Below, in pieces: positions 44,008-52,909 of a stretch of DNA of 64,000 bases; position 1 is the stretch's first letter, and the number at the start of each line of letters is the position of its first letter. The notes beneath the pieces are model-generated. The model saw only the letters and a program-made list of their open reading frames with translations, was not told where the DNA came from and ran no database searches. Position numbers and translations under genes: made by a program. Source of the stretch: Actinomadura cremea (GTDB taxonomy: Bacteria > Actinomycetota > Actinomycetes > Streptosporangiales > Streptosporangiaceae); the NCBI RefSeq assembly GCF_014648495.1, contig NZ_BMRF01000020.1, positions 62,001-126,000 of the forward strand, written 5' to 3'.

Positions 44008-45027
44008 ATGGGACTGCTGGACGGGTTGCGGGTGCTGGATCTGACGATGTGGCGGCCGGGGCCGTACGCGACGCAGCTCCTCGGACGGCTCGGCGCGGAC
44101 GTCGTCAAGGTCGAGCCGCCCGGGGGCGAGCCGATGCGGGCGTTCCGCGATCACTTCGACGTGCTGAACCGCCACAAGCGGAGCGTCGAGCTGGACCTGA
44201 AGAGCGAGGGCGGGCTCGCGCGGTGCCGCGAGCTGGCGCGGGACGCCGAGGTGTTCGTCGAGGGGTTCCGGCCGGGGGTCGCCGACCGGCTGGGCGTCGG
44301 GTACGCCCGGCTCCGGGAGAACGCGCCCGCGCTCGTCTACTGCTCGATCTCCGGGTACGGGGCCGAGGGGCCGCTGGCCGCCGTGCCGGGGCACGACGTG
44401 AACTACCGGGCCTACGCGGGCGCCCTCCCGCCGGGGACGGCGTCGGCGGGCGCGGAGCTGGCCGTCGCCGACATGGCCGCGGCGACGATGGCGGCGTTCG
44501 CGATCACGGCGGCCGTCGTGCAGGCCCGGGAGACCGGCGCCGGGGAGCGGATCGACCTCGGGATGGCGGACGTGCTGGCCGACTGGGTCGAGACGTCACC
44601 CGACATGTCCGGGGCCGACGCGCCCGTTCCGGGATACGGGGTCTACCCGACGAGGGACGGGCGCGCGATCACCCTCGGCGTCGTCTCCGAGCAACCGCTC
44701 TGGGCGGCGACGTGCAGGGCCCTCGGGCTCGAACGGCACGCGGACGTCCCGTTCCTGCGGCGCTTCGAGCGGCTGGAGGAACTCGACGGGGCGATCGCGA
44801 ACGCGGTCGCGGGGCTCACCCGGGACGAGGCGGTGGCGAGGCTCTCGAGGGAGGGTGCGCCGGTCGCGCCCGTCCTCACCCGAACGGAGATGCTCGCGCA
44901 CGAGCACTTCCGTGCACGGGGGATCGGGACGGGGCCGGTGCGGACGGCGAACCGGGCCGAGCCCTCGAAGGGGAGGGTTCCGGAACTGGACGAGCACCGT
45001 GGCGAGGGCTGGCGTCTCACGGATTGA
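44008..45027 (+). CDS. CaiB/BaiF-type CoA transferase or alpha-methylacyl-CoA racemase-like protein
   Basis: A 339-aa class III CoA-transferase fold protein. It begins GLRVLDLTMWRPGPYATQLL and has VEPPGGEPMRAF, FVEGFRPGVADRLGVGY and VPGHDVNYRAYAGAL. Asp130 in GHDVNY corresponds to the catalytic Asp of both CoA transferases and AMACR/Mcr racemases (GHDINY there). The length fits AMACR better than formyl-CoA transferase. The substrate is an acyl-CoA, inferred from family and context (the acyl-CoA genes at 49-54 kb). ATG 44008 has AAGG upstream. Confidence 0.85.
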   Translation: MGLLDGLRVLDLTMWRPGPYATQLLGRLGADVVKVEPPGGEPMRAFRDHFDVLNRHKRSVELDLKSEGGLARCRELARDAEVFVEGFRPGVADRLGVGYARLRENAPALVYCSISGYGAEGPLAAVPGHDVNYRAYAGALPPGTASAGAELAVADMAAATMAAFAITAAVVQARETGAGERIDLGMADVLADWVETSPDMSGADAPVPGYGVYPTRDGRAITLGVVSEQPLWAATCRALGLERHADVPFLRRFERLEELDGAIANAVAGLTRDEAVARLSREGAPVAPVLTRTEMLAHEHFRARGIGTGPVRTANRAEPSKGRVPELDEHRGEGWRLTD

Positions 45028-45070
45028 AATTCGGGCGGGAATGTCCGGATCGTTTGGCATCCTGGAGCGT

Positions 45071-47971
45071 GTGAGCACGCGCGCGATGAGTCCCGTCCTG
45101 GTCGGGCGGTCCGAGGAGCTGCGGCGGCTGCGGGACGCCCTCGCCGCGGCGCCCGGGGCCGTGCTCGTCGGCGGGGAGGCGGGGCTCGGCAAGACGCGGC
45201 TGATCCGGGAGTTCGCCGGGTGCGTGGGCGATCGGGCCCGGGTGCTGGTCGGCGGGTGCCTGGAGCTGGGCTCGGACGGCCTGCCGTTCGCGCCGTTCAC
45301 GACCGTCCTGCGCGACCTGGTGCGCGACATCGGCATCGACGGCGTCGCGGAGCTGGTACCGCGCGGCGACACCGGCGCCCTGGCCCGGCTGCTGCCCGAG
45401 TTCGGCGAGCCCGAGCGCGACGCGGCGTCCGGAGAGGAGCGGGCGCGGCTGTTCGAGCTGGTCCTGACGCTGCTGGAGCGCCTCGCCGAGCGGCGCCCGA
45501 TCGTGCTCGTCATCGAGGACGCCCACTGGGCGGATCGTTCCACCCGCGACCTGCTGGCCTTCCTGACCCGCAACCTGGGCGACGCCCCCGTGCTCATCGT
45601 GGTGACGTACCGGACGGACGAGCTGCACCGCGGGCATCCGCTGCGGACGCTGCTCGCGGGGCTGGAACGGGTCGAGCGGGTGCAGCGGCTGGAGCCGACG
45701 CGGCTGTCGCGCACCGAGACCGCCGCGCTCGTCACGGCGCTGCTCGGCGACGAGCCGCCGACCGGGCTGGTGGAGCGGATCGTCGAGCGCAGCGAGGGCA
45801 ACCCGCTGTTCATCGAGGCGCTGCTCGACGACGACGGCACGCTGGCGTCCGAACTGCCCGAGTCGCTGCGCGACCTGCTGCTGGCCGGGGTGCAGCGGCT
45901 CCCGGAGGAGACGCAGGACGTGCTGCGGGACGCCAGCGGCGGCGGCACCCGCATCGAGCACGCGCTGCTCACGGCGGTGTCCGGGCTGGACGACGCCGCG
46001 CTGACCCGCACGCTGCGCCCGGCCGTCGCGGCGAACATCCTGGTCGTGGACGGCGACGGCTACGCGTTCCGGCACGCGCTGATCCGCGAGGCCGTCCACG
46101 ACGACCTGCTGCCCGGCGAGCACACGCGGCTGCACACCCGGTACGCGGAGGCGCTGGAGAACGATCCCGGGCTGGTCCCGGACGGGCGGTTGTGGGTGGA
46201 GCTGAGCCACCACTGGAAGGCCGCGCACAATGCCGTGTGGGCCCTCGTCGCGTCGTGGCGGGCGGCGGCGTACGCGCGCAAGGCGCTCGCGTACGCGGAG
46301 TGCCTGACGATGCTGTCGCGCGTCATCGAGCTGTGGGAGCGGGTCCCGGACGCGTCCGAGCGCATCGGCGCCGACCTGGAGCGGGTTCTGGAGAAGGCCG
46401 CGCGGACCGCCGACCTGGCGGGCGAGTACAAGCGCGGCATCCGGCTGGCGTCCGCGGCGCTGAGCGAGATCGGCGAGGCCGGTGACGCCGGCGACGACCC
46501 CGACGTCCGGGAGCGGCGCGCGGAGTTGCTCGCGCTGCGGGGCCGGATGCGGTACCAGATGGCCCGGCCCGGGTTCATCGAGGACGTCCGCGCGGCCGCC
46601 GAAGAGCTGCCGCCCGACCGGCGCACGGTGCTGCGCGCCCGCGTGCTGTCCACGCTCGCCACCTACATCCGGTTCACGACGAACATCGTCGAGGCGCGCG
46701 CCGCGGCGGCCGAGTCGTACGCCATCGCGCGGGAGCTGGCGGACCCGGTGGCGGAGTCGCACGCGCTGTGCACGCTGTTCTGCACCGACATCGACTACAC
46801 CGACGGCTCGATGCTCGCCGAGATCGCCGACTCGGCGGCCCGCAGCGGCGACCACGGCGCGCTGATGCGGCACGCGGTGATCCGGTCGCACTTCCTGGAG
46901 GGCGCCGGCCTGCACGCGGAGGCCGCGGAGGTGGCCCGGCTCGGCAAGGAGACCGCCAGCCGGTTCGGGCTCGCCCGCACCGACGGCACGTTCCTGTGCA
47001 TCAACGAGGCCGAGCCGCTGGTGTCGCTCGGCCGGTGGGACGAGGCGCTCGCCGTGATGGAGCAGGCCCTGGCGCAGGAGCCGTCCGTCACGACCCGCAC
47101 GTCGCTGCTCGTGATGTCGGGAGAGATCGCCCTGTTCCGGGGCGAGCCGGAGATCGCCCGCGAGCGGCTGACGCGCGCGGGCCGCGTCACCAACGAGCAG
47201 ACGGCCTGGCTGAAGACGCAGGACTACTTCTCCACGCAGCGGCTCCGGGCACGCCTCGCGCTGGCCGACGGCGACCCGGCCGCCGCGCTGGAGGCCGTCC
47301 TGCGGGTGGTGGAGCGGCCGGGCCTCCCGGACGACGCGCGGTTCACGTGGCCCGCGCTGAAGCTCGGCGTCACCGCCTGCGCCGAGATCGGTCCGGCCGC
47401 CGACGCCGACCTGGAGCGCATCGCGGAGCGCGCGGCGGCGCTGCCGTGCCTCGGCCGCCTGCAGGAGGTGCACCGGCTCGCGTTCGACGCCGAGCTGGGG
47501 CTCGCCCGCGGTGCCGTCGACCGGGCCGCGTGGGACGGCGTCGCCGCCGCGTGGGAGCGGATCGGCAACCCGTTCGAGCGGGCGGCGGCGCTGGTGCGGG
47601 CGGCCGAGGCCGCACTGGCGGAAGGCGACCACGACGCGGCGTCCGTCCGGCTCGGCACCGCCGCCGACCTCGCGCGCGGGCTGCGCGCCGAGCCGCTCGC
47701 CGGGCTCGTCGCCGACCTGCTGCGCCGCACCCGGAGCCCGCGGAACGGGACGGCTCCGCTCGGGCTGACGCCGCGCGAGTTCGAGGTGCTGCGGCTCGTC
47801 GCCGAGGGCCGCAGCAACCGCGACATCGCCGCGGCGCTGTTCATCTCCGCGAAGACGGCCAGCGTGCACGTCTCCAACATCCTCGGCAAGCTCGACGTCG
47901 CCAGCCGCGGGGAGGCCGCCGCGACCGCGCACCGGCTCTCCCTGTTCCGCGAGGCCGAACCGGCCTCCTGA
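45071..47971 (+). CDS. Large ATP-binding LuxR-family regulator (LAL/MalT-like)
   Basis: A 966-aa regulator. The N-terminal AAA/NACHT-like ATPase domain has Walker A GGEAGLGKT (K41) and Walker B VLVIEDAHWAD. Its middle is made of helical TPR-like repeats (about 400-880), and the last 70 residues contain a LuxR helix-turn-helix (LTPREFEVLRLVAEGRSNRDI, then FISAKTASVHVSNILGKL). GTG 45071 lies 5 nt after GGAG; ATG 45086 would remove five residues. Members are usually pathway-specific activators that respond to a metabolite bound by the helical region. The signal is not known here. Confidence 0.88.
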   Translation: MSTRAMSPVLVGRSEELRRLRDALAAAPGAVLVGGEAGLGKTRLIREFAGCVGDRARVLVGGCLELGSDGLPFAPFTTVLRDLVRDIGIDGVAELVPRGDTGALARLLPEFGEPERDAASGEERARLFELVLTLLERLAERRPIVLVIEDAHWADRSTRDLLAFLTRNLGDAPVLIVVTYRTDELHRGHPLRTLLAGLERVERVQRLEPTRLSRTETAALVTALLGDEPPTGLVERIVERSEGNPLFIEALLDDDGTLASELPESLRDLLLAGVQRLPEETQDVLRDASGGGTRIEHALLTAVSGLDDAALTRTLRPAVAANILVVDGDGYAFRHALIREAVHDDLLPGEHTRLHTRYAEALENDPGLVPDGRLWVELSHHWKAAHNAVWALVASWRAAAYARKALAYAECLTMLSRVIELWERVPDASERIGADLERVLEKAARTADLAGEYKRGIRLASAALSEIGEAGDAGDDPDVRERRAELLALRGRMRYQMARPGFIEDVRAAAEELPPDRRTVLRARVLSTLATYIRFTTNIVEARAAAAESYAIARELADPVAESHALCTLFCTDIDYTDGSMLAEIADSAARSGDHGALMRHAVIRSHFLEGAGLHAEAAEVARLGKETASRFGLARTDGTFLCINEAEPLVSLGRWDEALAVMEQALAQEPSVTTRTSLLVMSGEIALFRGEPEIARERLTRAGRVTNEQTAWLKTQDYFSTQRLRARLALADGDPAAALEAVLRVVERPGLPDDARFTWPALKLGVTACAEIGPAADADLERIAERAAALPCLGRLQEVHRLAFDAELGLARGAVDRAAWDGVAAAWERIGNPFERAAALVRAAEAALAEGDHDAASVRLGTAADLARGLRAEPLAGLVADLLRRTRSPRNGTAPLGLTPREFEVLRLVAEGRSNRDIAAALFISAKTASVHVSNILGKLDVASRGEAAATAHRLSLFREAEPAS

Positions 47972-48036
47972 CGGCCGCTGTCCGGCGCGCCTCGCCGACG
48001 CCGCCCGGACGAGCCTCCAGGAGCCCTGAGAACGCC

Positions 48037-48073
48037 GAAGGGCGGGCCGCGCATCGGGCGGCCCGCCCCTTCT
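48037..48073. terminator. Hairpin between LuxR-family gene and convergent methyltransferase
   Basis: GAAGGGCGGGCCGC-type arm (48037-48050) pairs with GCGGCCCGCCC (48058-48068) and CTTC beyond a one-base bulge. It ends about 30 bp before the methyltransferase stop, so it can act on both sides. Confidence 0.55.
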
Positions 48074-48103
48074 CACCGCGTCCTCGCCCGACGCGTCCGC
48101 GCG

Positions 48104-48931
48104 CTACTTCGGGACGCGCGCCACGCAGAGGACCGTCTGCCCGAACGGCGGCTTGACGAACCGCTCGATCGTGCGGGTGAACGGCACGACCGTCCGGTCG
48201 TAGATCTTCACCAGCTTGGGGTCGGGGTAGCCGGCGCCGCCGCGCCGCACCGCGAACCACCAGGCGATGCCGCCGAGGAAGTTGATCGGCTTGAGGACCT
48301 CGGGGACGAGCCCCGCCTCGCGCACCGACTTGCCCAGCGTCGCCGGGGTGTACCGGGTGACGTGCCCGACCTTGCGGTCGAAGTCGCCGTAGAGCTGCAT
48401 GTATCCGGGCACCCAGATGACGATCCGGCCGCCGGGGAGGGTCACGGCGGCGAGGTCGCGCAGCGCCTGGACGTCGTCCTTGATGTGCTCCAGGACGTTC
48501 ATCATCACGACGGTGTCGACCTTCTGCCGGATCTCGATCTCGGCCGGCAGCGCCAGGTCGATGACCTCGACGTCGTCGTTGCCCTCGTAGCGCTCGCGCA
48601 GCTCGCCCACGCAGTACGGGTCGTTGTCGCTGACGACGAGGTAGTCGAGCCGCCCCGCGAACTGCTCGGAGAAGTGCCCGAGCCCGGAGCCGACCTCCAG
48701 CATGGAGCGGCCCACGTGCGGCGCGACGGTGTCGTACTCGTACTTGCGGTAGTTGCGGGCCTCGTCCCCGCCCAGGTGGTTCTCCAGTGCCCCCTCACCG
48801 GCGGCCGGCTGGACGACGTCGCCGTCCTTCGTCGGCGGCGGCGCGGGCGACCGCTTGGGGCCGCTGCCGACCAGATTGAGGAGGGTTCCGGCAATGGACT
48901 TCTTCTGACCAGGTGGCTGCATACTTCCCAC
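48104..48931 (-). CDS. Class I SAM-dependent methyltransferase
   Basis: A 275-aa protein. After a basic/Pro-rich start it has motif I LEVGSGLGHFSEQFAG, LVVSDNDPYCVGEL, VVMMNVLEHIKDDVQALRDLA and TLPGGRIVIWVPGYMQLYGDFD. This is the pattern of methyltransferases that often sit beside glycosyltransferases in glycan and lipid-linked loci. A C-terminal hydrophobic segment (LKPINFLGGIAWWFAV) suggests membrane association. GTG 48931 gives the longest frame; ATG 48922 is also plausible. It may act with the wall-polymer genes but is 9 kb away. Confidence 0.85.
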   Translation of the reverse strand: MGSMQPPGQKKSIAGTLLNLVGSGPKRSPAPPPTKDGDVVQPAAGEGALENHLGGDEARNYRKYEYDTVAPHVGRSMLEVGSGLGHFSEQFAGRLDYLVVSDNDPYCVGELRERYEGNDDVEVIDLALPAEIEIRQKVDTVVMMNVLEHIKDDVQALRDLAAVTLPGGRIVIWVPGYMQLYGDFDRKVGHVTRYTPATLGKSVREAGLVPEVLKPINFLGGIAWWFAVRRGGAGYPDPKLVKIYDRTVVPFTRTIERFVKPPFGQTVLCVARVPK

Positions 48932-49075
48932 TCGCTGGGTGCGTTTTCGCCGTGTCGGCTCTCGTTTCGCCGGATCCTGGGACCTGTTCCTCGACGGAAC
49001 GGTCCGATCTCGGGCGCGAATCCGGTCAGTGTATCGATCCGAGCCTCACAACGCGTCGCCGCGCGTCACCAGGGG

Positions 49076-51022
49076 TCAGGTGACGCGGCGGTGGACGTCC
49101 TCCATGCGGCTGGGGCCCGGTTCGGACGGGGCGATCCACGGGCCGGGGATGGACGGGTCGAGCACCCCCTCCTCGACCCACGTGAACGCGCCGTCGAGCA
49201 CAGCGCGCGCGAGCCGCACGTCCATCGCGTCCGTGTTGCGCCACAGGCCGTCGAACAGCTCCTCCACCCGCACCCGAGACTGCTTGCAGAACGCGTCCGC
49301 GAGCAGAAGCGCCGACTTGCCGTGCCCCTCGCGGCCGTCCTGCAGCGGGCCCTTGCCGGACGCGTCGGCGTGCGCGCGCACACAGACGGCGCTCATCGCG
49401 TACAGCTCGGCGCCGATGTCGACCATCCGGCCGAGGAAGCCCTGCTTCTGCTCCAGGCCGCCCTGCCAGCGGCCCGCCGCGTAGAAGATCGACCGGGCGA
49501 GCTTGCGGGCGGCGCGCTCCGCGTAGCGCAGGTGCCGGGCGAGCGGGCCGAACTCGGCGTACGAGCCGGGCCGCTGCCCCGCGCCCGTGACGAGGGTCGG
49601 CAGCCAGCGCGCGTAGAACCCGCCGGCGCGCGCGGCCGCCCGCGCCTTCCCGGCCGCGGACGTGTCGGGGTCGATGATGTCGCCGGCCACCGACAGGTGC
49701 GCGTCCACCGCCTCCCGCGCGATCAGCAGGTGCATGATCTCGCTGGACCCCTCGAAGATCCGGTTGATCCGCAGGTCGCGGAGCATCTGCTCGGCCGGGA
49801 CGCCCCGCTCGCCGCGCGCGGCGAGCGACTCGGCCGTCTCGTAGCCCCGGCCGCCGCGCACCTGCACCAGTTCGTCGCCGACCTTGCAGGCCATCTCCGA
49901 CGACCACAGCTTCGCGAGCGCCGCCTCGATCCGGATGTCATTGCGCTCGTCGTCGGCGAGCCGCGCCGACAGGTCGTGGACGGCCTCCATCGCGTACGCC
50001 GTCGCGGCGATGAACGCGATCTTGCGGGCGACCGCCTCGTGCCGCCCGACCGGGCGGCCCCACTGCACCCGCTCCGCCGACCACTCCCGGGCGATCTTCG
50101 TCGCCCACTTGCCGCTCCCCGCGCACATCGCCGGCAGCGACAGCCGTCCGGTGTTGAGGGTCGCCAGCGCGATCTTCAGCCCGGCGCCCTCCTTCCCGAT
50201 CATGTTCGCCTTCGGGACGCGCACGTCGTGGAAGCGCGTGACCCCGTTCTCGATCCCGCGCAGCCCCATGAACCGGTTCCGGTTCTCGACCGTGATGCCC
50301 GGAGTGTCCATGTCGACGATGAACGCCGAGATGCCGCCCCTGCGGCCGTCCGCCTTCGGGACCCGCGCCATCACCACGACGAGGTCGGCCACCACCCCGT
50401 TCGTCGTCCACAGCTTCACGCCGTTGAGGACGTACTCGTCCCCGTCGGGCGTCGCGGTCGCGCGCAGCCGCGCCGGGTCGGAGCCGACGTCGGGCTCGGT
50501 CAGCAGGAACGCGCTGAGCTGCGTCGCGCAGCGCGGCAGCCACGCGTCCTTCTGCTCGTCCGTGCCGAACATCTTCACCGGCTGCGGGACGCCGATCGAC
50601 TGGTGCGCCGACAGCAGCGCCCCGATCGCCGGGCTCACCGACCCCGCGATCATCAGCGCGCGCCCGTAGTGGAACTGGCCGAGCCCGAGGCCGCCGTACC
50701 GCTCGGGGATCTTCATGCCGAACGCCCCGAGGTCGCGCAGGCCCCGTATCGTCTCGTCCGGGATGCGCGCGTCCCGCTCGATCCGCACCGGATCGACCTC
50801 GGCGGCGCAGAACTCGGTGAGCTTCGCCAGGAACGCGTCGCCCTTCGCGCGGTCCGCCTCGCCGGGGAGCGGGTGCGGGTGCACGAGGTCGAGCCGGAAG
50901 TCGCCGAGGAACAGCTGCTTGCCGAAGCTCGGCAGCCGCCATTCGGACTCCCGTGCCTCTTCCGCCACCTTCCGGGCGGTCCGCTCGTCAACGTGCTCCG
51001 CGCTGCGAACCGTCTGACTCAT
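49076..51022 (-). CDS. Acyl-CoA dehydrogenase, long form (VLCAD/ACAD9-like architecture)
   Basis: A 648-aa flavoenzyme introducing a trans-2 double bond in acyl-CoA. The N-terminal domain has GLRDLGAFGMKIPERYGGLGLGQF. The beta domain has FLLTEPDVGSDPARLRATAT and KLWTTNG. The C-terminal helical domain carries the catalytic base E424 in NRIFEGSSEIMHLLIAREAV. A further 200 residues after it form a second helical domain, as in VLCAD and ACAD9. It is divergent from an IclR gene and 1.9 kb from a thiolase, giving a beta-oxidation module. The start is ATG 51022. Confidence 0.9.
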   Translation of the reverse strand: MSQTVRSAEHVDERTARKVAEEARESEWRLPSFGKQLFLGDFRLDLVHPHPLPGEADRAKGDAFLAKLTEFCAAEVDPVRIERDARIPDETIRGLRDLGAFGMKIPERYGGLGLGQFHYGRALMIAGSVSPAIGALLSAHQSIGVPQPVKMFGTDEQKDAWLPRCATQLSAFLLTEPDVGSDPARLRATATPDGDEYVLNGVKLWTTNGVVADLVVVMARVPKADGRRGGISAFIVDMDTPGITVENRNRFMGLRGIENGVTRFHDVRVPKANMIGKEGAGLKIALATLNTGRLSLPAMCAGSGKWATKIAREWSAERVQWGRPVGRHEAVARKIAFIAATAYAMEAVHDLSARLADDERNDIRIEAALAKLWSSEMACKVGDELVQVRGGRGYETAESLAARGERGVPAEQMLRDLRINRIFEGSSEIMHLLIAREAVDAHLSVAGDIIDPDTSAAGKARAAARAGGFYARWLPTLVTGAGQRPGSYAEFGPLARHLRYAERAARKLARSIFYAAGRWQGGLEQKQGFLGRMVDIGAELYAMSAVCVRAHADASGKGPLQDGREGHGKSALLLADAFCKQSRVRVEELFDGLWRNTDAMDVRLARAVLDGAFTWVEEGVLDPSIPGPWIAPSEPGPSRMEDVHRRVT

Positions 51023-51134
51023 GCGGGCTCCTCGAAACTGCCGTCCGTCCGTTGCGGGGCTACTCCCCGCATCGCGGCCGGCTACTCCTCTGCGCAGGTC
51101 AGGACATGTCCGCCCGGATCTCCTTCACGGGTCT

Positions 51135-51151
51135 GGTCAAAGCCCTTGACC
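51135..51151. promoter_or_regulatory. Inverted repeat GGTCAA-N5-TTGACC between acyl-CoA dehydrogenase and iclR-type genes
   Basis: Perfect 6-bp arms (51135-51140 and 51146-51151) with AGCCC between them, about 31 bp before the IclR ATG. A second short repeat TGCGGGG/CCCCGCA lies at 51053-51071, near the dehydrogenase start. Either could be an IclR operator. Confidence 0.4.
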
Positions 51152-51181
51152 GGCACCGACCGGCAGGGTTCGCTTTGCGTG

Positions 51182-51943
51182 ATGGACGAGACACGCAGAC
51201 CTACACTCATCGCCTCGGTGCAGCGTGCTCTGCATCTGATGGAGGCGGTGTCGTCGCACCCCAGCGGTGCGCCCGCCAAGCAGCTCGCCCGCGAGGCCGG
51301 CCTCCCCCTCGCCACGACGTACCACCTGCTGCGCACCCTCGCGCACGAGGGCTACGCCACGCGGCTGTCCGACGGCGTCTGGGTGCTCGGCGACCGCATC
51401 GGGAGCCTGCACGGCAAGAGCAAGGCCCAGCAGCTCCTCGCCCGCATCCGCCCCGCCCTCGTCGCACTCCGGGACGAACTGGGCGCCGCGGCCTACTTCG
51501 CCATGCACGTGGACGGCGAGATCAGGCTCATCGACATCGTCGACGGCCCCCGCACGCCCCGCGTCGACGTCTGGGTCGGCTTCGACGAGGCCCCGCACGC
51601 CACCGCGCTCGGCAAGTGCCTGATCGCCCAGCTCGACGAGGAGCGCCGCCGCGACTACCTCGCCCGGCACACCCTCGCCGACCTCACCCCGCACACGATC
51701 ACCGAACCGCACCGGCTGCTGCGCACGCTGCGCTCGGCCACCGGCCTGTCCATCGACCGCGAGGAGTACGCGCTCGGCACCGGCTGCGCCGCCGTCCCGG
51801 TCACCGACGCGACCGGCACCGTCCGCGCGGCCCTCGCCATCTCCTGCCGGCCCGCGAAGCTCACCCGGATCGAGCGCTCCGCCGACCGGTTGCGGGCCAC
51901 CGCCGCCAGCCTGCAGCGGACGATCACGCTCCCCGTCCCGTAG
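51182..51943 (+). CDS. IclR family transcriptional regulator
   Basis: A 253-aa regulator. The winged helix-turn-helix is at 10-70 (ASVQRALHLMEAVSSHP, AKQLAREAGLPLATTYHLLR). The effector domain is the IclR GAF-like fold (AMHVDGEIRLIDIVDGPR, HATALGKCLIAQLDEE, GLSIDREEYALGTGCAAVPV). It is divergent from the acyl-CoA dehydrogenase and convergent with the crotonase gene with 3 bp between stops, so these are likely targets. The ATG at 51182 is preceded by an in-frame GTG at 51179. Confidence 0.93.
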   Translation: MDETRRPTLIASVQRALHLMEAVSSHPSGAPAKQLAREAGLPLATTYHLLRTLAHEGYATRLSDGVWVLGDRIGSLHGKSKAQQLLARIRPALVALRDELGAAAYFAMHVDGEIRLIDIVDGPRTPRVDVWVGFDEAPHATALGKCLIAQLDEERRRDYLARHTLADLTPHTITEPHRLLRTLRSATGLSIDREEYALGTGCAAVPVTDATGTVRAALAISCRPAKLTRIERSADRLRATAASLQRTITLPVP

Positions 51944-51946
51944 CGG

Positions 51947-52741
51947 TCAGCGCCCCCGGAAGTCGGGGGCGCGGTTCTCCAGGAACGCGGTGACGCCCTC
52001 GGCGGCGTCCTCGCTGCCCGCCAGCCGCACCAGCTCGCCCAGCAGGTGCTCGACCTGGTCCTCCAGCGGGCGTCCCTCGATCGCGAAGAACGCGTCGCGG
52101 CCCCGGCGCAGCCCGAGCGGGCTCTTGGCCGCGATCGTCCGCGCGAGCCCGTCCACCCGCGCGTCCAGCTCGTCCCGCGGCACCACCTCGGTGACCAGGC
52201 CGATCTCCCGGCCCTCCGCCGCGGTGATCCGGCCGCCGGTGCAGTACAGCTTGAACGCCTGCTTCGGGACGACGTTCCGGTTGATGATCGCCATGATCAT
52301 CATCGGCCAGAGGCCCACGTCGACCTCGGGCGTCGCCAGCTTCACGTCGTCCGCCGCGACCACCAGGTCGCACGCCGCCGCCAGGCCGAGCCCGCCCGCG
52401 ACCGCGTGCCCCGCCAGCCGCGCGATGACCGGCTTGCCGAGCTTCGGGAACGCCGTGAACAGCCGGAACGGCGCGCTCTCCCGGATCGCGCCGGGGTCGG
52501 CCACCGACCGTCCGTCCGCCTGCCGCGCGCCCAGCCCGCCGAGGTCGGCGCCCGCGCAGAACGCCCGGTCCCCCGCGCCCGTCAGGACGATCACGCGCAC
52601 GTCGTCGTCGCCCTTCGCCCGCTCGAACGCGTCCAGCAGCTCGTCGATCATCCGGTCGCTCAGCGCGTTCCGCGCGTCCGGCCGGTTCAGCGTGATCCGC
52701 GCGACCCGCTCGTCGACCGTGTACAGAACCGTCTCGTACAT
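51947..52741 (-). CDS. Enoyl-CoA hydratase/isomerase (crotonase) family protein, first catalytic Glu missing
   Basis: A 264-aa crotonase-fold enzyme. It has ITLNRPDARNALSDRM, the oxyanion-hole motif DRAFCAGADL and the second oxyanion region IARLAGHAVAGGLGLAAACDLV. The catalytic Glu equivalent to rat E144 is Gly119 here, while the E164 equivalent is present as E139 (ATPEVDVGLWP). This argues against ordinary hydration and for isomerase or another crotonase activity. ATG 52741 follows GAGGACGG. It is co-oriented with the thiolase upstream but separated by a strong hairpin. Confidence 0.85.
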   Translation of the reverse strand: MYETVLYTVDERVARITLNRPDARNALSDRMIDELLDAFERAKGDDDVRVIVLTGAGDRAFCAGADLGGLGARQADGRSVADPGAIRESAPFRLFTAFPKLGKPVIARLAGHAVAGGLGLAAACDLVVAADDVKLATPEVDVGLWPMMIMAIINRNVVPKQAFKLYCTGGRITAAEGREIGLVTEVVPRDELDARVDGLARTIAAKSPLGLRRGRDAFFAIEGRPLEDQVEHLLGELVRLAGSEDAAEGVTAFLENRAPDFRGR

Positions 52742-52820
52742 GTCCGTCCTCACCCGTCCGCGCGGCACCGTCGTCCCCGAGGATGCCGCATCCCCGCCCG
52801 GCGGCCGCACCCGCCTCACG

Positions 52821-52872
52821 CGCACGTGCGGCCTCGACTCCGCACCGCCGGGCGGGGAGTCGAGGCCGCACG
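52821..52872 (-). terminator. Perfect 19-bp stem terminator of the thiolase gene
   Basis: CACGTGCGGCCTCGACTCC (52821-52839) and GGAGTCGAGGCCGCACGTG (52854-52872) are exactly complementary with a 14-nt loop. It lies 37 bp after the thiolase stop, on the same strand, and before the crotonase gene. Confidence 0.75.
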
Positions 52873-52909
52873 TGAACGACGTTCCGTTATGCCGTCACCG
52901 GTGCTCGGG

